Shown piece after piece: positions 32,154 to 40,686 of a stretch of DNA of 43,237 bases. The stretch spans positions 1 through 43,237 of the forward strand of contig DPJG01000026.1 of NCBI GenBank assembly GCA_003543135.1, in the 5' to 3' direction. Position 1 is the first letter of the stretch. Each line of letters opens with the position of its first letter. The position numbers and the translations under genes are program-made. The notes below the pieces were generated by a model. It saw only the letters and a program-made list of their open reading frames with translations. It had not been told where the DNA came from and searched no databases. This stretch comes from Rheinheimera sp. (GTDB lineage: Bacteria; Pseudomonadota; Gammaproteobacteria; Enterobacterales; Alteromonadaceae).

Positions 32154-33749
32154 TCAAAACTGATTCATGGTGTTGTCTTTACCAGCTGCTTTTAATGCAG
32201 CTTCACCGGCAAAATACTCTTTGTGATCATCACCAATGTCAGAACCTGACATATTCTGGTGTTTGACACAGGCGATGCCCTGACGGATTTCCTGACGCTG
32301 CACACCTTTCACATAACCCAGCATACCGGCTTCACCAAAATACTCTTTGGCCAGGTTGTCGGTAGACAGCGCTGCGGTATGGTAAGTAGGCAGCGTAATT
32401 AAATGGTGGAAAATACCAGCACGTTTGGCCGCATCAGCCTGGAAGGTGCGAATGCGTTCATCGGCTTCTGCCCCCAGTTCTGTGTTGTCGTAATCCACGC
32501 TCATCAGTTTGCTTCTGTCGTAAGATGACAGGTCTTTGCCTTCTTTTTGCCATGCATCAAATACCTGCTGACGGAAGTTCAGCGTCCAGTTAAAGGACGG
32601 GCTGTTGTTGTAAACCAACTTGGCGTTAGGCACCACTTCACGGATGCGGTCTACCATTTCGGCAATCTGGCCCACATGAGGTTTTTCCGTTTCAATCCAC
32701 AATAAATCGGCGCCATGTTGCAATGACGTAATACAATCCAGTACCACCCGGTCGACCCCTGAGCCCGGTTTAAACTGGAATAAACCACTTTGCAGACGTT
32801 TTGGTTTTAACAGTTTGCCGTTGGCTTTCACTACGACATCGCCGTTTTGAATATCATCGGCACTTTGAATGTAATCACCATCCAGGAAGCTGTTATATAA
32901 ATCGCCTAAATCGCCCGGCTCATTGGTCACTGCAATTTGTTTGGTGAGGCCTGCACCTAAAGAGTCGGTACGGGCAACAATAATGCCGTTTTCAATGCCA
33001 AGCTCTAAGAAGGCGTAACGCACCGCATTAATTTTGGCGAGGAAGTCGGCATGCGGCACTGTGACTTTGCCGTCCTGGTGACCACATTGTTTTTCATCCG
33101 ACACCTGGTTTTCAATCTGAATAGCACAGGCGCCGGCTTCAATCATTTTTTTCGCCAGCAGATAGGTGGCTTCAGCGTTACCAAAACCGGCGTCAATGTC
33201 GGCAATAATTGGCACAACGTGGGTTTCAAAATTGTCGATTTTGCTTTGTACCGCAGCAACTTTGGCCTGGTCGTCAGCGGCGCGGGCAGCATCTAACTCG
33301 CGGAATAAACCACCCAGCTCACGGGCATCAGCCTGACGTAAGAAGGTGTACAGCTCTTCAATCAGCGCTGGCACTGCAGTTTTTTCATGCATCGACTGAT
33401 CGGGCTGCGGGCCAAATTCAGAGCGCAGCGCGGCAATCATCCAACCGGATAAATACAGGTAGCGGCGTTTGGTCGAGCCAAAATGTTTTTTAATGGCAAT
33501 CAGCTTTTGCTGACCGATAAAACCGTGCCAGCAACCCAAAGACTGGGTGTATTGGCTGCTGTCAGCATCATAAGCGGCCATATCGGCACGCATAATGTCA
33601 GCAGTGTACTGGGCAATGTCTAAACCAGTTTTAAATCTGTTTTGTAATTGCATCCGCGCTGCGTATTCTGCGCTGATGGCATTCCAGGCTGTGCCCTGTG
33701 CTTTGACGGTTTGTTCAAGCGTTTTAATGGTCTGTTGATAAGCTGACAT
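32154..33749 (-). CDS. aceA: Isocitrate lyase
   Basis: Splits isocitrate into glyoxylate and succinate, the first step of the glyoxylate shunt. 531 aa, the long form seen in Pseudomonas and alteromonads. DIDAGFGNAEATY (184-196) carries metal-binding acids. The catalytic loop reads DEKQCGHQ (218-225), with C222 as the active Cys; the usual KKCGH is KQCGH, as in this subfamily. YNNSPSFNW is the substrate-binding stretch. GAGG lies 8 bases before the ATG. It is divergent from a LysR gene, with malate synthase on the other side. Confidence 0.96.
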   Translation of the reverse strand: MSAYQQTIKTLEQTVKAQGTAWNAISAEYAARMQLQNRFKTGLDIAQYTADIMRADMAAYDADSSQYTQSLGCWHGFIGQQKLIAIKKHFGSTKRRYLYLSGWMIAALRSEFGPQPDQSMHEKTAVPALIEELYTFLRQADARELGGLFRELDAARAADDQAKVAAVQSKIDNFETHVVPIIADIDAGFGNAEATYLLAKKMIEAGACAIQIENQVSDEKQCGHQDGKVTVPHADFLAKINAVRYAFLELGIENGIIVARTDSLGAGLTKQIAVTNEPGDLGDLYNSFLDGDYIQSADDIQNGDVVVKANGKLLKPKRLQSGLFQFKPGSGVDRVVLDCITSLQHGADLLWIETEKPHVGQIAEMVDRIREVVPNAKLVYNNSPSFNWTLNFRQQVFDAWQKEGKDLSSYDRSKLMSVDYDNTELGAEADERIRTFQADAAKRAGIFHHLITLPTYHTAALSTDNLAKEYFGEAGMLGYVKGVQRQEIRQGIACVKHQNMSGSDIGDDHKEYFAGEAALKAAGKDNTMNQF

Positions 33750-33802
33750 GGCGGCATCCTCTGATTTGGCCTTCGTTCATCCGACTAAGCGTCTTCACAT
33801 TT

Positions 33803-33910
33803 ATGATAGCAGCGGCACTGTGTTGCACTTGCTGTTGGCATTCACTATAGAAGTCAAAAAAGTAATTCATGAAGCTGATTTTTTTGATTCTCGCCATTCA
33901 TTGTGTGAAT
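33803..33910. promoter_or_regulatory. aceA/LysR divergent control region
   Basis: It contains ATGATAGCA (33803-33811), ACTATAG (33844-33850) and AAGTCAAAA (33851-33859), all three of which recur upstream of aceB, and the LysR-type inverted repeat ATTCA-N5-TGAAT (33896-33910). On the minus strand, TATAGT within ACTATAG could be the aceA -10. Regulation by the adjacent LysR protein is inferred. Confidence 0.45.
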
Positions 33911-33949
33911 ATAGCCAACCGACCCTGCTGCTGAAAAAAGAGCCTGCTT

Positions 33950-34891
33950 ATGAATATCAGCAAAATTGATTTAAACCTGTTGGTGTATCTGGACGTGTTG
34001 TTGCGGGAAAAGAACGTGACCCGCGCAGCAAATCAGCTCAGTATCACCCAACCCGCCATGAGCAACGGCCTGAAACGACTCAGGGATTTATTAAACGACC
34101 CTATTCTGGTGCGCACCAGTGACGGTATGGTGCCGACTGAACGCGCCAAAGAACTGGCGCCTGTGGTACGGGGTATATTGCTGACGCTGGAAGAAACCTT
34201 ACAGCCCAACAAAGATTTTGAACCTGAGCACAGCCACAGGGTGTTTCGCATCATGGCCAGCGATTATGCGGCCTCTACTTTGATACCTACCTTGTTAAAA
34301 CGGCTGCGCTCACAGGCACCGGCAACATCACTCGATATTATGACGCCTTCTGATGTGACCTTTCACGATGTTGAAAATGGCAAAGTGGATATGGCCATTA
34401 ACAGGTTTGACGATTTACCCCAGTCTTTTCATCAGAAAACCATCTGGCGCGACAGTTTTGCCTGCCTGGTGCATAAACAAAACCCTATCCTGAGCAATTT
34501 TAATCTCGACTCTTATTTAAAAGGCCAGCATATCTGGGTCAGCAAAACTGGCTTTGGCGTCGGGGTGGGTATGGATCCGGCCGATGTGCAAAAGCTCGGC
34601 TGGGTCGATGAAGCGCTGGCCAAGTTTGGTAAACAACGTAATATCAGTGTGTTTACCCGTAACTATCATGTGGCGATGCACCTGGCAGTAGAAACAGACT
34701 TAATTGCCACTTTGCCGCTTCGGGCAGCGCAGCTGTATAAAAACGACAATACCATGCAGGTGCTGGACCCGCCTTTTCCTATTCCGTCCATTGAACTGAA
34801 AATGATCTGGAGTCCGCTACTGCACCAGGACGCCAGCCATATCTGGCTGCGCCGTTTAATAGTGGAAATTGCCGAAGAGCTGAGCCATTAA
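33950..34891 (+). CDS. LysR family regulator, probably of the glyoxylate shunt
   Basis: 313-aa transcription factor. The N-terminal winged HTH (DLNLLVYLDVLLREKNVTRAANQLSITQPAMSN, residues about 7-40, then GLKRLRDLLNDPILVRTSDGM) is typical LysR, followed by a dimerisation helix and a two-lobe effector domain (about 90-310). AAGAG lies 7 bases before the ATG. It is placed between aceA (divergent) and aceB (convergent), so control of both is the natural hypothesis. The effector is unknown. Confidence 0.88.
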   Translation: MNISKIDLNLLVYLDVLLREKNVTRAANQLSITQPAMSNGLKRLRDLLNDPILVRTSDGMVPTERAKELAPVVRGILLTLEETLQPNKDFEPEHSHRVFRIMASDYAASTLIPTLLKRLRSQAPATSLDIMTPSDVTFHDVENGKVDMAINRFDDLPQSFHQKTIWRDSFACLVHKQNPILSNFNLDSYLKGQHIWVSKTGFGVGVGMDPADVQKLGWVDEALAKFGKQRNISVFTRNYHVAMHLAVETDLIATLPLRAAQLYKNDNTMQVLDPPFPIPSIELKMIWSPLLHQDASHIWLRRLIVEIAEELSH

Positions 34892-34942
34892 CCACCACAT
34901 GGCGCTGCGATTTGCCGGTGTCAGTTTGATGGCTTTAGGCAG

Positions 34943-34975
34943 AAAAAAACGGGGCTTAAGCCCCGCTTTTATTTT
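34943..34975. terminator. Bidirectional terminator between LysR gene and aceB
   Basis: Perfect palindrome CGGGGCTTAAGCCCCG (34950-34965) with A and T runs on both sides. Confidence 0.88.
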
Positions 34976-35005
34976 AAATCAGTTGGTTAGCCTTTAATAA
35001 GCTGT

Positions 35006-36601
35006 TCACTGCAGTAGCTCATAAGCCGGCAAAGTTAAAAAGTCGACCAACTCGTCAGCCGTGGTAATACTGAGCAGCAAGGCAGCGGCTTTTTCAAAAT
35101 TCTGTGAAGCCCAGACTTCATCGCCCACTTCCGCTTTGACCACCAGCGCTTCTTCTTCCAGCATCTGGCTGAATAAGGCTTTATCAATCAGCTTACCGTT
35201 GGATAAGGTTTTGCCATGTTTGATCCATTGCCAGATAGAGGTGCGGGAAATTTCAGCAGTGGCCGCATCTTCCATCAAACCATAAATAGGCACACAACCT
35301 TTGCCGCTGATCCAGGCAGCAATATACTGCAAAGCCACGCGGATATTGGTACGCATACCGGCTTCAGTGCGCTCGCCTTCAGAAGGTTGTAATAAATCTG
35401 CCTGAGTCACAGGCGCATCCTGTTCACGCAGCACATGCAGCTGATTGGGCTTATCACCCAGTTTGGCGTTAAAGACGCTATTTGCAGTAGCGGCAAGGCC
35501 AGGGTGTGCTACCCAGGTGCCGTCGTGGCCGTTATTGGCTTCCAGTGTTTTGTCAGCGGTGACTTTGGCCAGAATAGCCTCATTTTGCGCTGCATCTTTG
35601 GCCGGAATAAAAGCCGCCATACCGCCCATCGCCAAAGCACCACGGCGGTGGCAGGTTTTAATCAGTAACCTTGAATAAGCACTTAAAAACGGCTGGTTCA
35701 TCGTCACCACCTGACGGTCTGGCAACACTCTGTCTGGGTGATTCTTTAACGTTTTGATATAACTGAAAATATAATCCCAACGCCCACAGTTAAGCGCCAC
35801 AATATGATCTTTGAGGCTAAACAGAATTTCGTCCATTTCAAACACAGCAGGCAAAGTTTCAATCAGTACAGTAGCGCGAATGGTGCCAACAGGCTGGTTA
35901 AAACGCTGCTCGGTAAAACGAAACACATCATCCCACCATTTAGCTTCCTGATGGCTCTGCAGTTTTGGCAGGTAATAATACACACCTGAACCTTTAGCCA
36001 GACGCTGCTGATAATTATGGAAAAAATACAACGCGAAGTCGGTCAGCGAGCCAGGAATTTGTTCACCATCTACCCACAAATGGCGCTCCCACAGATGTAA
36101 ACCACGCACCCTTGCTATCAGCAAAGCCGGGTTATCTCTGAGCGCATATTGTTTACCGGATGCCGGATCTTCGTAGCTGATGGTGCCAAGGTTGGCATCT
36201 TTGAGGTTAATTTGCCCTTCAATTACCCCGCTCCAGCTTGGCGCTTGTGAGTCTTCAAAATCCGCCATAAAGACTTTTACGTCGGCATTTAGTGCGTTGA
36301 TAATCATTTTGCGATCAACAGGGCCGGTAATTTCTACTCTTCTGTCCTGTAAGTCGGCCGGAATAGCTGCCACTTTCCAGTCGCCGGCACGAATATGGGC
36401 GGTCTCGCTGAGAAAATCCGGTAAAGCGCCGTTGTCATAACGCGCCTGTACCTGCTGGCGTGTCGCCAGCAAGTTTTTCAGTTCAGGCCTGAAAGCGCGT
36501 ACTAAATCCACCAGAAAAGCGCAGGCTTCTTCCGTCAGGATAGCGTCATAAGCAGGCTGCATAGCCCCGCGGATCGATAAATTAGCGCGTTCAATAGTCA
36601 T
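35006..36601 (-). CDS. aceB: Malate synthase A
   Basis: Condenses glyoxylate with acetyl-CoA to malate, the second step of the glyoxylate shunt. 531 aa compared with 533 in E. coli. Family marks are VFMADFEDSQAPSW, TIRATVLIETLPAVFEM (with the substrate-binding Arg), LNCGRWDYIFSYIK, GGMAAFIPAKD, DGTWVAHPGL, and the C-terminal LMEDAATAEISRTSIWQW containing the catalytic Asp. AAGGA lies before the ATG. It is monocistronic here, unlike the E. coli aceBAK operon; no aceK is in the window. Confidence 0.97.
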   Translation of the reverse strand: MTIERANLSIRGAMQPAYDAILTEEACAFLVDLVRAFRPELKNLLATRQQVQARYDNGALPDFLSETAHIRAGDWKVAAIPADLQDRRVEITGPVDRKMIINALNADVKVFMADFEDSQAPSWSGVIEGQINLKDANLGTISYEDPASGKQYALRDNPALLIARVRGLHLWERHLWVDGEQIPGSLTDFALYFFHNYQQRLAKGSGVYYYLPKLQSHQEAKWWDDVFRFTEQRFNQPVGTIRATVLIETLPAVFEMDEILFSLKDHIVALNCGRWDYIFSYIKTLKNHPDRVLPDRQVVTMNQPFLSAYSRLLIKTCHRRGALAMGGMAAFIPAKDAAQNEAILAKVTADKTLEANNGHDGTWVAHPGLAATANSVFNAKLGDKPNQLHVLREQDAPVTQADLLQPSEGERTEAGMRTNIRVALQYIAAWISGKGCVPIYGLMEDAATAEISRTSIWQWIKHGKTLSNGKLIDKALFSQMLEEEALVVKAEVGDEVWASQNFEKAAALLLSITTADELVDFLTLPAYELLQ

Positions 36602-36680
36602 GCTGTTGGTCCTTATGCTGGTGCTGCTTTGTGCCTGCTGGCAGTCAAAGCATAAAACGATAGCTTACTTAGTGTCAGGT

Positions 36681-36733
36681 ACTATAGGCCGAATATAAGT
36701 CAAAAGGGTTTATCACCGCCATTAATGATAGCA
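36681..36733. promoter_or_regulatory. aceB upstream control region
   Basis: It carries ACTATAG (36681-36687), AAGTCAAAA (36697-36705) and ATGATAGCA (36725-36733), the same three words found upstream of aceA but in another order. TATCA...TGATA (36711-36730) also forms an inverted repeat. Candidate LysR-regulated sites. Confidence 0.45.
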
Positions 36734-36872
36734 ATGCCTGGTATCATTTTAAAAAATGCACATTAGAGCAAAAACACTAATACTGTGGCACAACTTCTGC
36801 AGAGTCTGGACGGAGAAACACCGAGATCAACCGATCCCTGTGCTGAGAGTCAAAATTTTGTCAGAGGTCATT

Positions 36873-37493
36873 ATGGAATTTATTATCCTGTTACTGGTGC
36901 TGTTAGCTGTGATTGCCGCATTGGTCGTTAATCGTCTGATCCATCATGGCAACCCCTTCCCTTTTACCAAAAAATCGCAGTTATTTACCCCGGTAGAACG
37001 TTCTTTTCTGACGCTGCTGGAAAAAGCCGTCGGTGATAAATACAAAATTATTAACAGAGTGAAACTGGCCGACATTCTGGAATTAAAAAGTAATGCCGAC
37101 AGCAAAACCCGCCGCGCGGCTTTATTAAAACTCAATGCCAAATATCTGGATTATGTATTGTGTGACAGCGAAGATATGAGCATTGTTGCTGTGGTTGATC
37201 TGGTCAATAACAGCAGTAAAGACGGTCATAAAGCCATTCCGGATTGGTTTGTCAGCGGCGCTTTAGAAGCTTCAGGCATTCCTTATGTCAGGATGAAAAT
37301 TAAAGCCGGTTACACAGTAGCGGATATTCAGCAGGGACTGGCAGCTAAACTTGGCAAATTACCAGCGACGCCTGAGCCGTTAATTAAAGGCACAGTGAAA
37401 AAAGGTCCAACCCGCCCGGTGAGGCCGTTAACACCTGTATTGTCTCCTTCTCAATTAAAAAACAGTGGTACTGCGCTGGTGCAATTGTCCTAA
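36873..37493 (+). CDS. DUF2726 domain membrane-anchored protein
   Basis: 206 aa. An N-terminal transmembrane helix (EFIILLLVLLAVIAALVVN, 2-20) is followed by the DUF2726 domain (about 35-165): LFTPVERSFLTLLEKAVGD, YKIINRVKLADIL, LDYVLCDSEDMSIVAVVDL, IPYVRMKIKAGYTVADI. The domain resembles the no-catalysis restriction-endonuclease-like folds that bind nucleic acids, but function is not established. The Pro/Lys-rich tail (residues about 165-195) is probably flexible. The ATG at 36873 has AGAGG upstream and gives the helix at once; the longer frame from 36756 is unlikely. Confidence 0.85.
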   Translation: MEFIILLLVLLAVIAALVVNRLIHHGNPFPFTKKSQLFTPVERSFLTLLEKAVGDKYKIINRVKLADILELKSNADSKTRRAALLKLNAKYLDYVLCDSEDMSIVAVVDLVNNSSKDGHKAIPDWFVSGALEASGIPYVRMKIKAGYTVADIQQGLAAKLGKLPATPEPLIKGTVKKGPTRPVRPLTPVLSPSQLKNSGTALVQLS

Positions 37494-37511
37494 AGTTCGA
37501 CTTGTGCTTTT

Positions 37512-37538
37512 AAAAACCCTGCAACCGCAGGGTTTTTT
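37512..37538 (+). terminator. Terminator after the DUF2726 gene
   Basis: AAAAACCCTGC / GCAGGGTTTTT stem with AACC loop and T run. Confidence 0.9.
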
Positions 37539-37622
37539 ATTGCCTGCCCGAAAGCTTCCGCCTGATTACAACTAAATACAGAAGAAAACCAGTAACTTCT
37601 GCCATACTGAAAAAATAATAGT

Positions 37623-37649
37623 TCAGCTTTTGGCACAAATGGCCGATAA
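37623..37649 (+). promoter_or_regulatory. Sigma-28 (FliA) flagellar promoter
   Basis: TCAGCTTT (37623-37630), 11 bases, GCCGATAA (37642-37649). The -10 is a perfect match to the sigma-28 consensus and the -35 matches TAAAGTTT at 5 of 8 positions with exact spacing. It lies 29 bases before the start of the YjfB-like gene. Confidence 0.75.
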
Positions 37650-37678
37650 CAATATGATGTATTGGCATGGGAGGTTCT

Positions 37679-37873
37679 ATGACTGAAGGCATCGGTGGCG
37701 CGGCATTAAGCCAAAGCTACGAGTTACTGGGCGTCGCTCTGGCGAAATCCCAGCAAGAACAGGAAGGGAAGATGACCTTGCAGTTGCTGCAAAGTGCCAT
37801 CAGTTCTGCACCGACGGCACCTGCACCTTCTGCAGTTGGCAATCTGGGGCAGAATATTAACCTTCATGTATAA
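37679..37873 (+). CDS. Putative motility protein, YjfB-like
   Basis: 64-aa protein with no signal peptide. An Ala/Gly/Ser-rich start (GIGGAALSQSYELLGVALAKSQ) leads into a helix (LQLLQSAISSA), an Ala/Pro stretch, and the ending VGNLGQNINLHV. This pattern resembles the YjfB-type putative motility proteins, small proteins ending in LGxxIDV-like strands. The sigma-28 promoter directly upstream is independent support for a flagellar or chemotaxis role. The ATG at 37679 follows GGGAGG; the in-frame ATG at 37667 lies inside that Shine-Dalgarno region. Confidence 0.7.
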   Translation: MTEGIGGAALSQSYELLGVALAKSQQEQEGKMTLQLLQSAISSAPTAPAPSAVGNLGQNINLHV

Positions 37874-37877
37874 CCGC

Positions 37878-37909
37878 AAAAGCTCAGATCATCCGATCTG
37901 AGCTTTTTT
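37878..37909 (+). terminator. Terminator after the YjfB-like gene
   Basis: AAAGCTCAGATC / GATCTGAGCTTT stem, ATCC loop, T run. Confidence 0.9.
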
Positions 37910-37979
37910 ATTGCAGTTCATCTGTAATTCACCTGCAACCCCCAGAATAAGCCGATTTTTGACCCGCATGGAGCTTCTG

Positions 37980-38693
37980 ATGAATACAAACTCACGTAAT
38001 GCCTGGATTTTAGGTGCCTTTTTTACCCTTGGCACTATCGCCGGCGCTTACACTCTTGGCCAACAACTGATGTCCATCAAAGCGCTGGAACGCACAGTGC
38101 AGGTCAAAGGCCTGTCCGAACGCGACATTGCCGCCGACACAGTGATCTGGCCCATCAAGTTTAATGATGTAGGCAACGAACTGACTGCTCTGGTGGCCAG
38201 TGTTGAAAAGAAAAATGAGCAGGTGATCGCCTTTTTAAAGTTGCATGGTTTTACCGATGACGAAATTTCGGTGTCAGTGCCGGCTTTCGTTGACCGGCAG
38301 GCCGGTTATAACGATGGTAACCCTAATCAGCCACGCTTTACCGCCACTTCGATCGTCACTGTGTACAGTACCAATGTGGATATGGCGCACGGGGCTATGC
38401 AAAAACTGCTGGATCTGAGCAAAAACGGTATTGCCATCGCCGGCCAGGACTATGACAGCAAAGCCGAATTTTTATTTACAGGTCTTAATAGTGTTAAACC
38501 GCAGATGATTGAAGAAGCCACCCGCAACGCCCGCGAAGTTGCCGAAAAGTTTGCCGCCGATTCCAATAGCAGAGTAGGTAAGATTAAACAGGCTAATCAG
38601 GGCCAGTTTAGTATCAGCGACCGTGACAGCAGCACACCCCATATCAAAAAAGTGCGGGTGGTGGCCACTGTCGATTATTACCTGGCCGATTAA
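37980..38693 (+). CDS. SIMPL domain (DUF541) envelope protein
   Basis: 237 aa. An N-terminal uncleaved or signal helix (AWILGAFFTLGTIAGAYTLG, 8-27) is followed by the SIMPL domain: RTVQVKGLSERDIAADTVIWPI, VEKKNEQVIAFLKLHGFTDDEI, FTATSIVTVYSTNV, ATRNAREVAEKFAADSNSRVG, and the last strand KKVRVVATVDYYL. These proteins are periplasmic or outer-envelope and mostly uncharacterised. The second ATG is used because GGAG lies 6 bases upstream; the ATG at 37968 would overlap that site. Confidence 0.88.
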   Translation: MNTNSRNAWILGAFFTLGTIAGAYTLGQQLMSIKALERTVQVKGLSERDIAADTVIWPIKFNDVGNELTALVASVEKKNEQVIAFLKLHGFTDDEISVSVPAFVDRQAGYNDGNPNQPRFTATSIVTVYSTNVDMAHGAMQKLLDLSKNGIAIAGQDYDSKAEFLFTGLNSVKPQMIEEATRNAREVAEKFAADSNSRVGKIKQANQGQFSISDRDSSTPHIKKVRVVATVDYYLAD

Positions 38694-38853
38694 TTCTCTC
38701 AGCCGCGATCTCACTTCTGCAACAACAAAATACTGCCAGCAACTCGGGCTGGCAGTAGATCTTCTAAAGTTTCTTGTTCCCGACTTTGAGTTTCCCCAAT
38801 TTATACACTAGGGTTTAAACCAGCACTGTTGTTAACGGGATGGAACCGGCGTG

Positions 38854-40686
38854 ATGATGGCAGAGAAGGAACTGAGTGCACTCAAAGCACAGGCCTATGA
38901 TTTACTGTTACCTCATATTCCAACTGGCGTTGCGCTACTAGATTCCGACCTGCGGTATCTCTCAATCAACCAAACCTTGGCAGATTTTAACGGCCACAGT
39001 GTTGCCGAGCATCTGGGACAGACGGTGTGGCAAATGTTGCCCCAGCTTGCTCCTGATATAGCGCCAGTGATCCAACAAGTGTTGCAAACAGGTGTCGCCA
39101 GGCTCGATTTTGCCGTATCTGCACCAACACCTGCCGTACCTGAACAAAACAGCGATTGGCTCTGCAGTTATTTCCCTGTGGCGGGGACTGACGGCAGTAT
39201 CAGCGCCGTGGCTGTGCTGGCACAAAATCAAACCTTAGTACGCCAGCTTGAACGCAGTCAGCAGCAAAGCCAGCAACGGCTGCGTAAAGTGCTGGACAGT
39301 CTGGTTGCCTTTGTTGGCATTCTGACGCCGGACGGCACTTTGATTGATGCCAATAAGCCACCACTGCAAGCCGCCGGCATAAAGCTCGAAGACGTGGTGC
39401 AACAAAAAGTCTGGGATACCTTCTGGTTTGAACATTCAGAAACTGAACGGCAACGTATGAAAGATGCAGTCAAAGCCGCCAATGAAGGCAAGACCAGTCG
39501 TTTTGACATTACCGCCAAAATGAAAGATCAGATCATGGTACTGGATTTTATGCTGGTACCTATGTATGACGATGACGGTAAACTCAGTTATCTGATCCCT
39601 TCTTCCATTGATATCTCGGCCCGCACCCAAAGTGAAGCAGAACTACGGGAGAGTGAATTACGCTTTCGCCGGGTATTTGACAGCGCCGCCGATGGCCTGA
39701 TTTGTGTTGACCAGCATGGCTGTATCACCATGTTAAACCCGCGTTCACTGGAAATGTTTGGTTATCAGGCCGAAGAGCTGATTGGGCAACCCATTGAAAT
39801 CCTGGTGCCGAAAGAGCTGACGGAACGCCACCACCAGCATCGCCATCATTATCTGCAAAAACCAAGTTCCAGACGCATGTCAGAACGCGCCGAACTTTAT
39901 GCCAAACGCAAAGACAACTCGTTGTTTCCGGTGGAAATAGGCCTGACCCATCTGAATATGACCGGTGATGCCAGAGTGCTGGCCACAGTCACAGATATCA
40001 CAGCACAAAAGGCTGCCCAGCAAAAACTACAGTTTATTGTTGATGAAAAAAGCCAGCTGCTGAATGAACGCACCACCCTGCTCAATGAAGTGCATCACAG
40101 AGTTAAAAACAACCTGCAGATCATTTCCAGCCTGCTGAATCTGCAAGCCAGAGGCGCGATGCCTGAGTTAAAGCAGGCATTAACCGAAAGCCAGCTCAGA
40201 GTGCGCACTATGGCGCTCACCCACCAACTGCTGTATGAAAAACGGGATTTTTCCTCTATTGCACTCGGCTCATATTTACAGCAGTTATGCCAGCTGGTGC
40301 GGCAAAGTCTCAGTCAGCATTGCCAGATCATGTTCGATTTTTCCGCTGTGGATCAACAACTGGTACTGGAGCTGGAGCAAGCCATCCCCTGTGGTTTATT
40401 CGTGAACGAAGTGCTGACCAATGCGATTAAGCATGCGTTTCCAGGTCGGCAAAACGGTTTGATCCGGCTCGAGCTGTCCCTGTTGGAAGACGGGCACATC
40501 CATCTGGCCATTGTTGATGACGGCATAGGCCTTGGTGACAAAGCAGAGCTTGGAAAAGGCAGTTCGCTGGGCTTTCAATTAATCCCGACTTTTATTGCAC
40601 AGCTGCGTGGCGAGCTGCAACTACAACGCTCACCGGGAACAGGATTCAGAGTACGCTTTTTACCAGTGACGGAGAAATTGTCATGA
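38854..40686 (+). CDS. Soluble PAS-PAS-PAS histidine kinase (HisKA_2 type)
   Basis: About 610 aa, no membrane helix. Three PAS domains: about 15-130 (IPTGVALLDSDLRYLSIN), 140-260 (LVAFVGILTPDGTLIDAN) and 270-390 (SAADGLICVDQHGCITMLN). A coiled-coil joins them to a HisKA_2 dimerisation domain with NEVHHRVKNNLQ (phospho-His about 415) and an HATPase with N-box NEVLTNAIKHAF and DDGIGLGD. This class of kinase usually senses cytoplasmic signals such as light, redox or ligands via PAS. Its stop overlaps the next gene by 4 bases (ATGA). The first three codons are GTG ATG ATG; the start is uncertain by one or two codons. Confidence 0.9.
   Translation: MMAEKELSALKAQAYDLLLPHIPTGVALLDSDLRYLSINQTLADFNGHSVAEHLGQTVWQMLPQLAPDIAPVIQQVLQTGVARLDFAVSAPTPAVPEQNSDWLCSYFPVAGTDGSISAVAVLAQNQTLVRQLERSQQQSQQRLRKVLDSLVAFVGILTPDGTLIDANKPPLQAAGIKLEDVVQQKVWDTFWFEHSETERQRMKDAVKAANEGKTSRFDITAKMKDQIMVLDFMLVPMYDDDGKLSYLIPSSIDISARTQSEAELRESELRFRRVFDSAADGLICVDQHGCITMLNPRSLEMFGYQAEELIGQPIEILVPKELTERHHQHRHHYLQKPSSRRMSERAELYAKRKDNSLFPVEIGLTHLNMTGDARVLATVTDITAQKAAQQKLQFIVDEKSQLLNERTTLLNEVHHRVKNNLQIISSLLNLQARGAMPELKQALTESQLRVRTMALTHQLLYEKRDFSSIALGSYLQQLCQLVRQSLSQHCQIMFDFSAVDQQLVLELEQAIPCGLFVNEVLTNAIKHAFPGRQNGLIRLELSLLEDGHIHLAIVDDGIGLGDKAELGKGSSLGFQLIPTFIAQLRGELQLQRSPGTGFRVRFLPVTEKLS

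Noticed and set aside
36756-36872. N-terminal extension of the DUF2726 protein
   Set aside because: It would place about 39 non-conserved residues before the membrane helix; the ATG at 36873 has a Shine-Dalgarno and starts directly with the helix.
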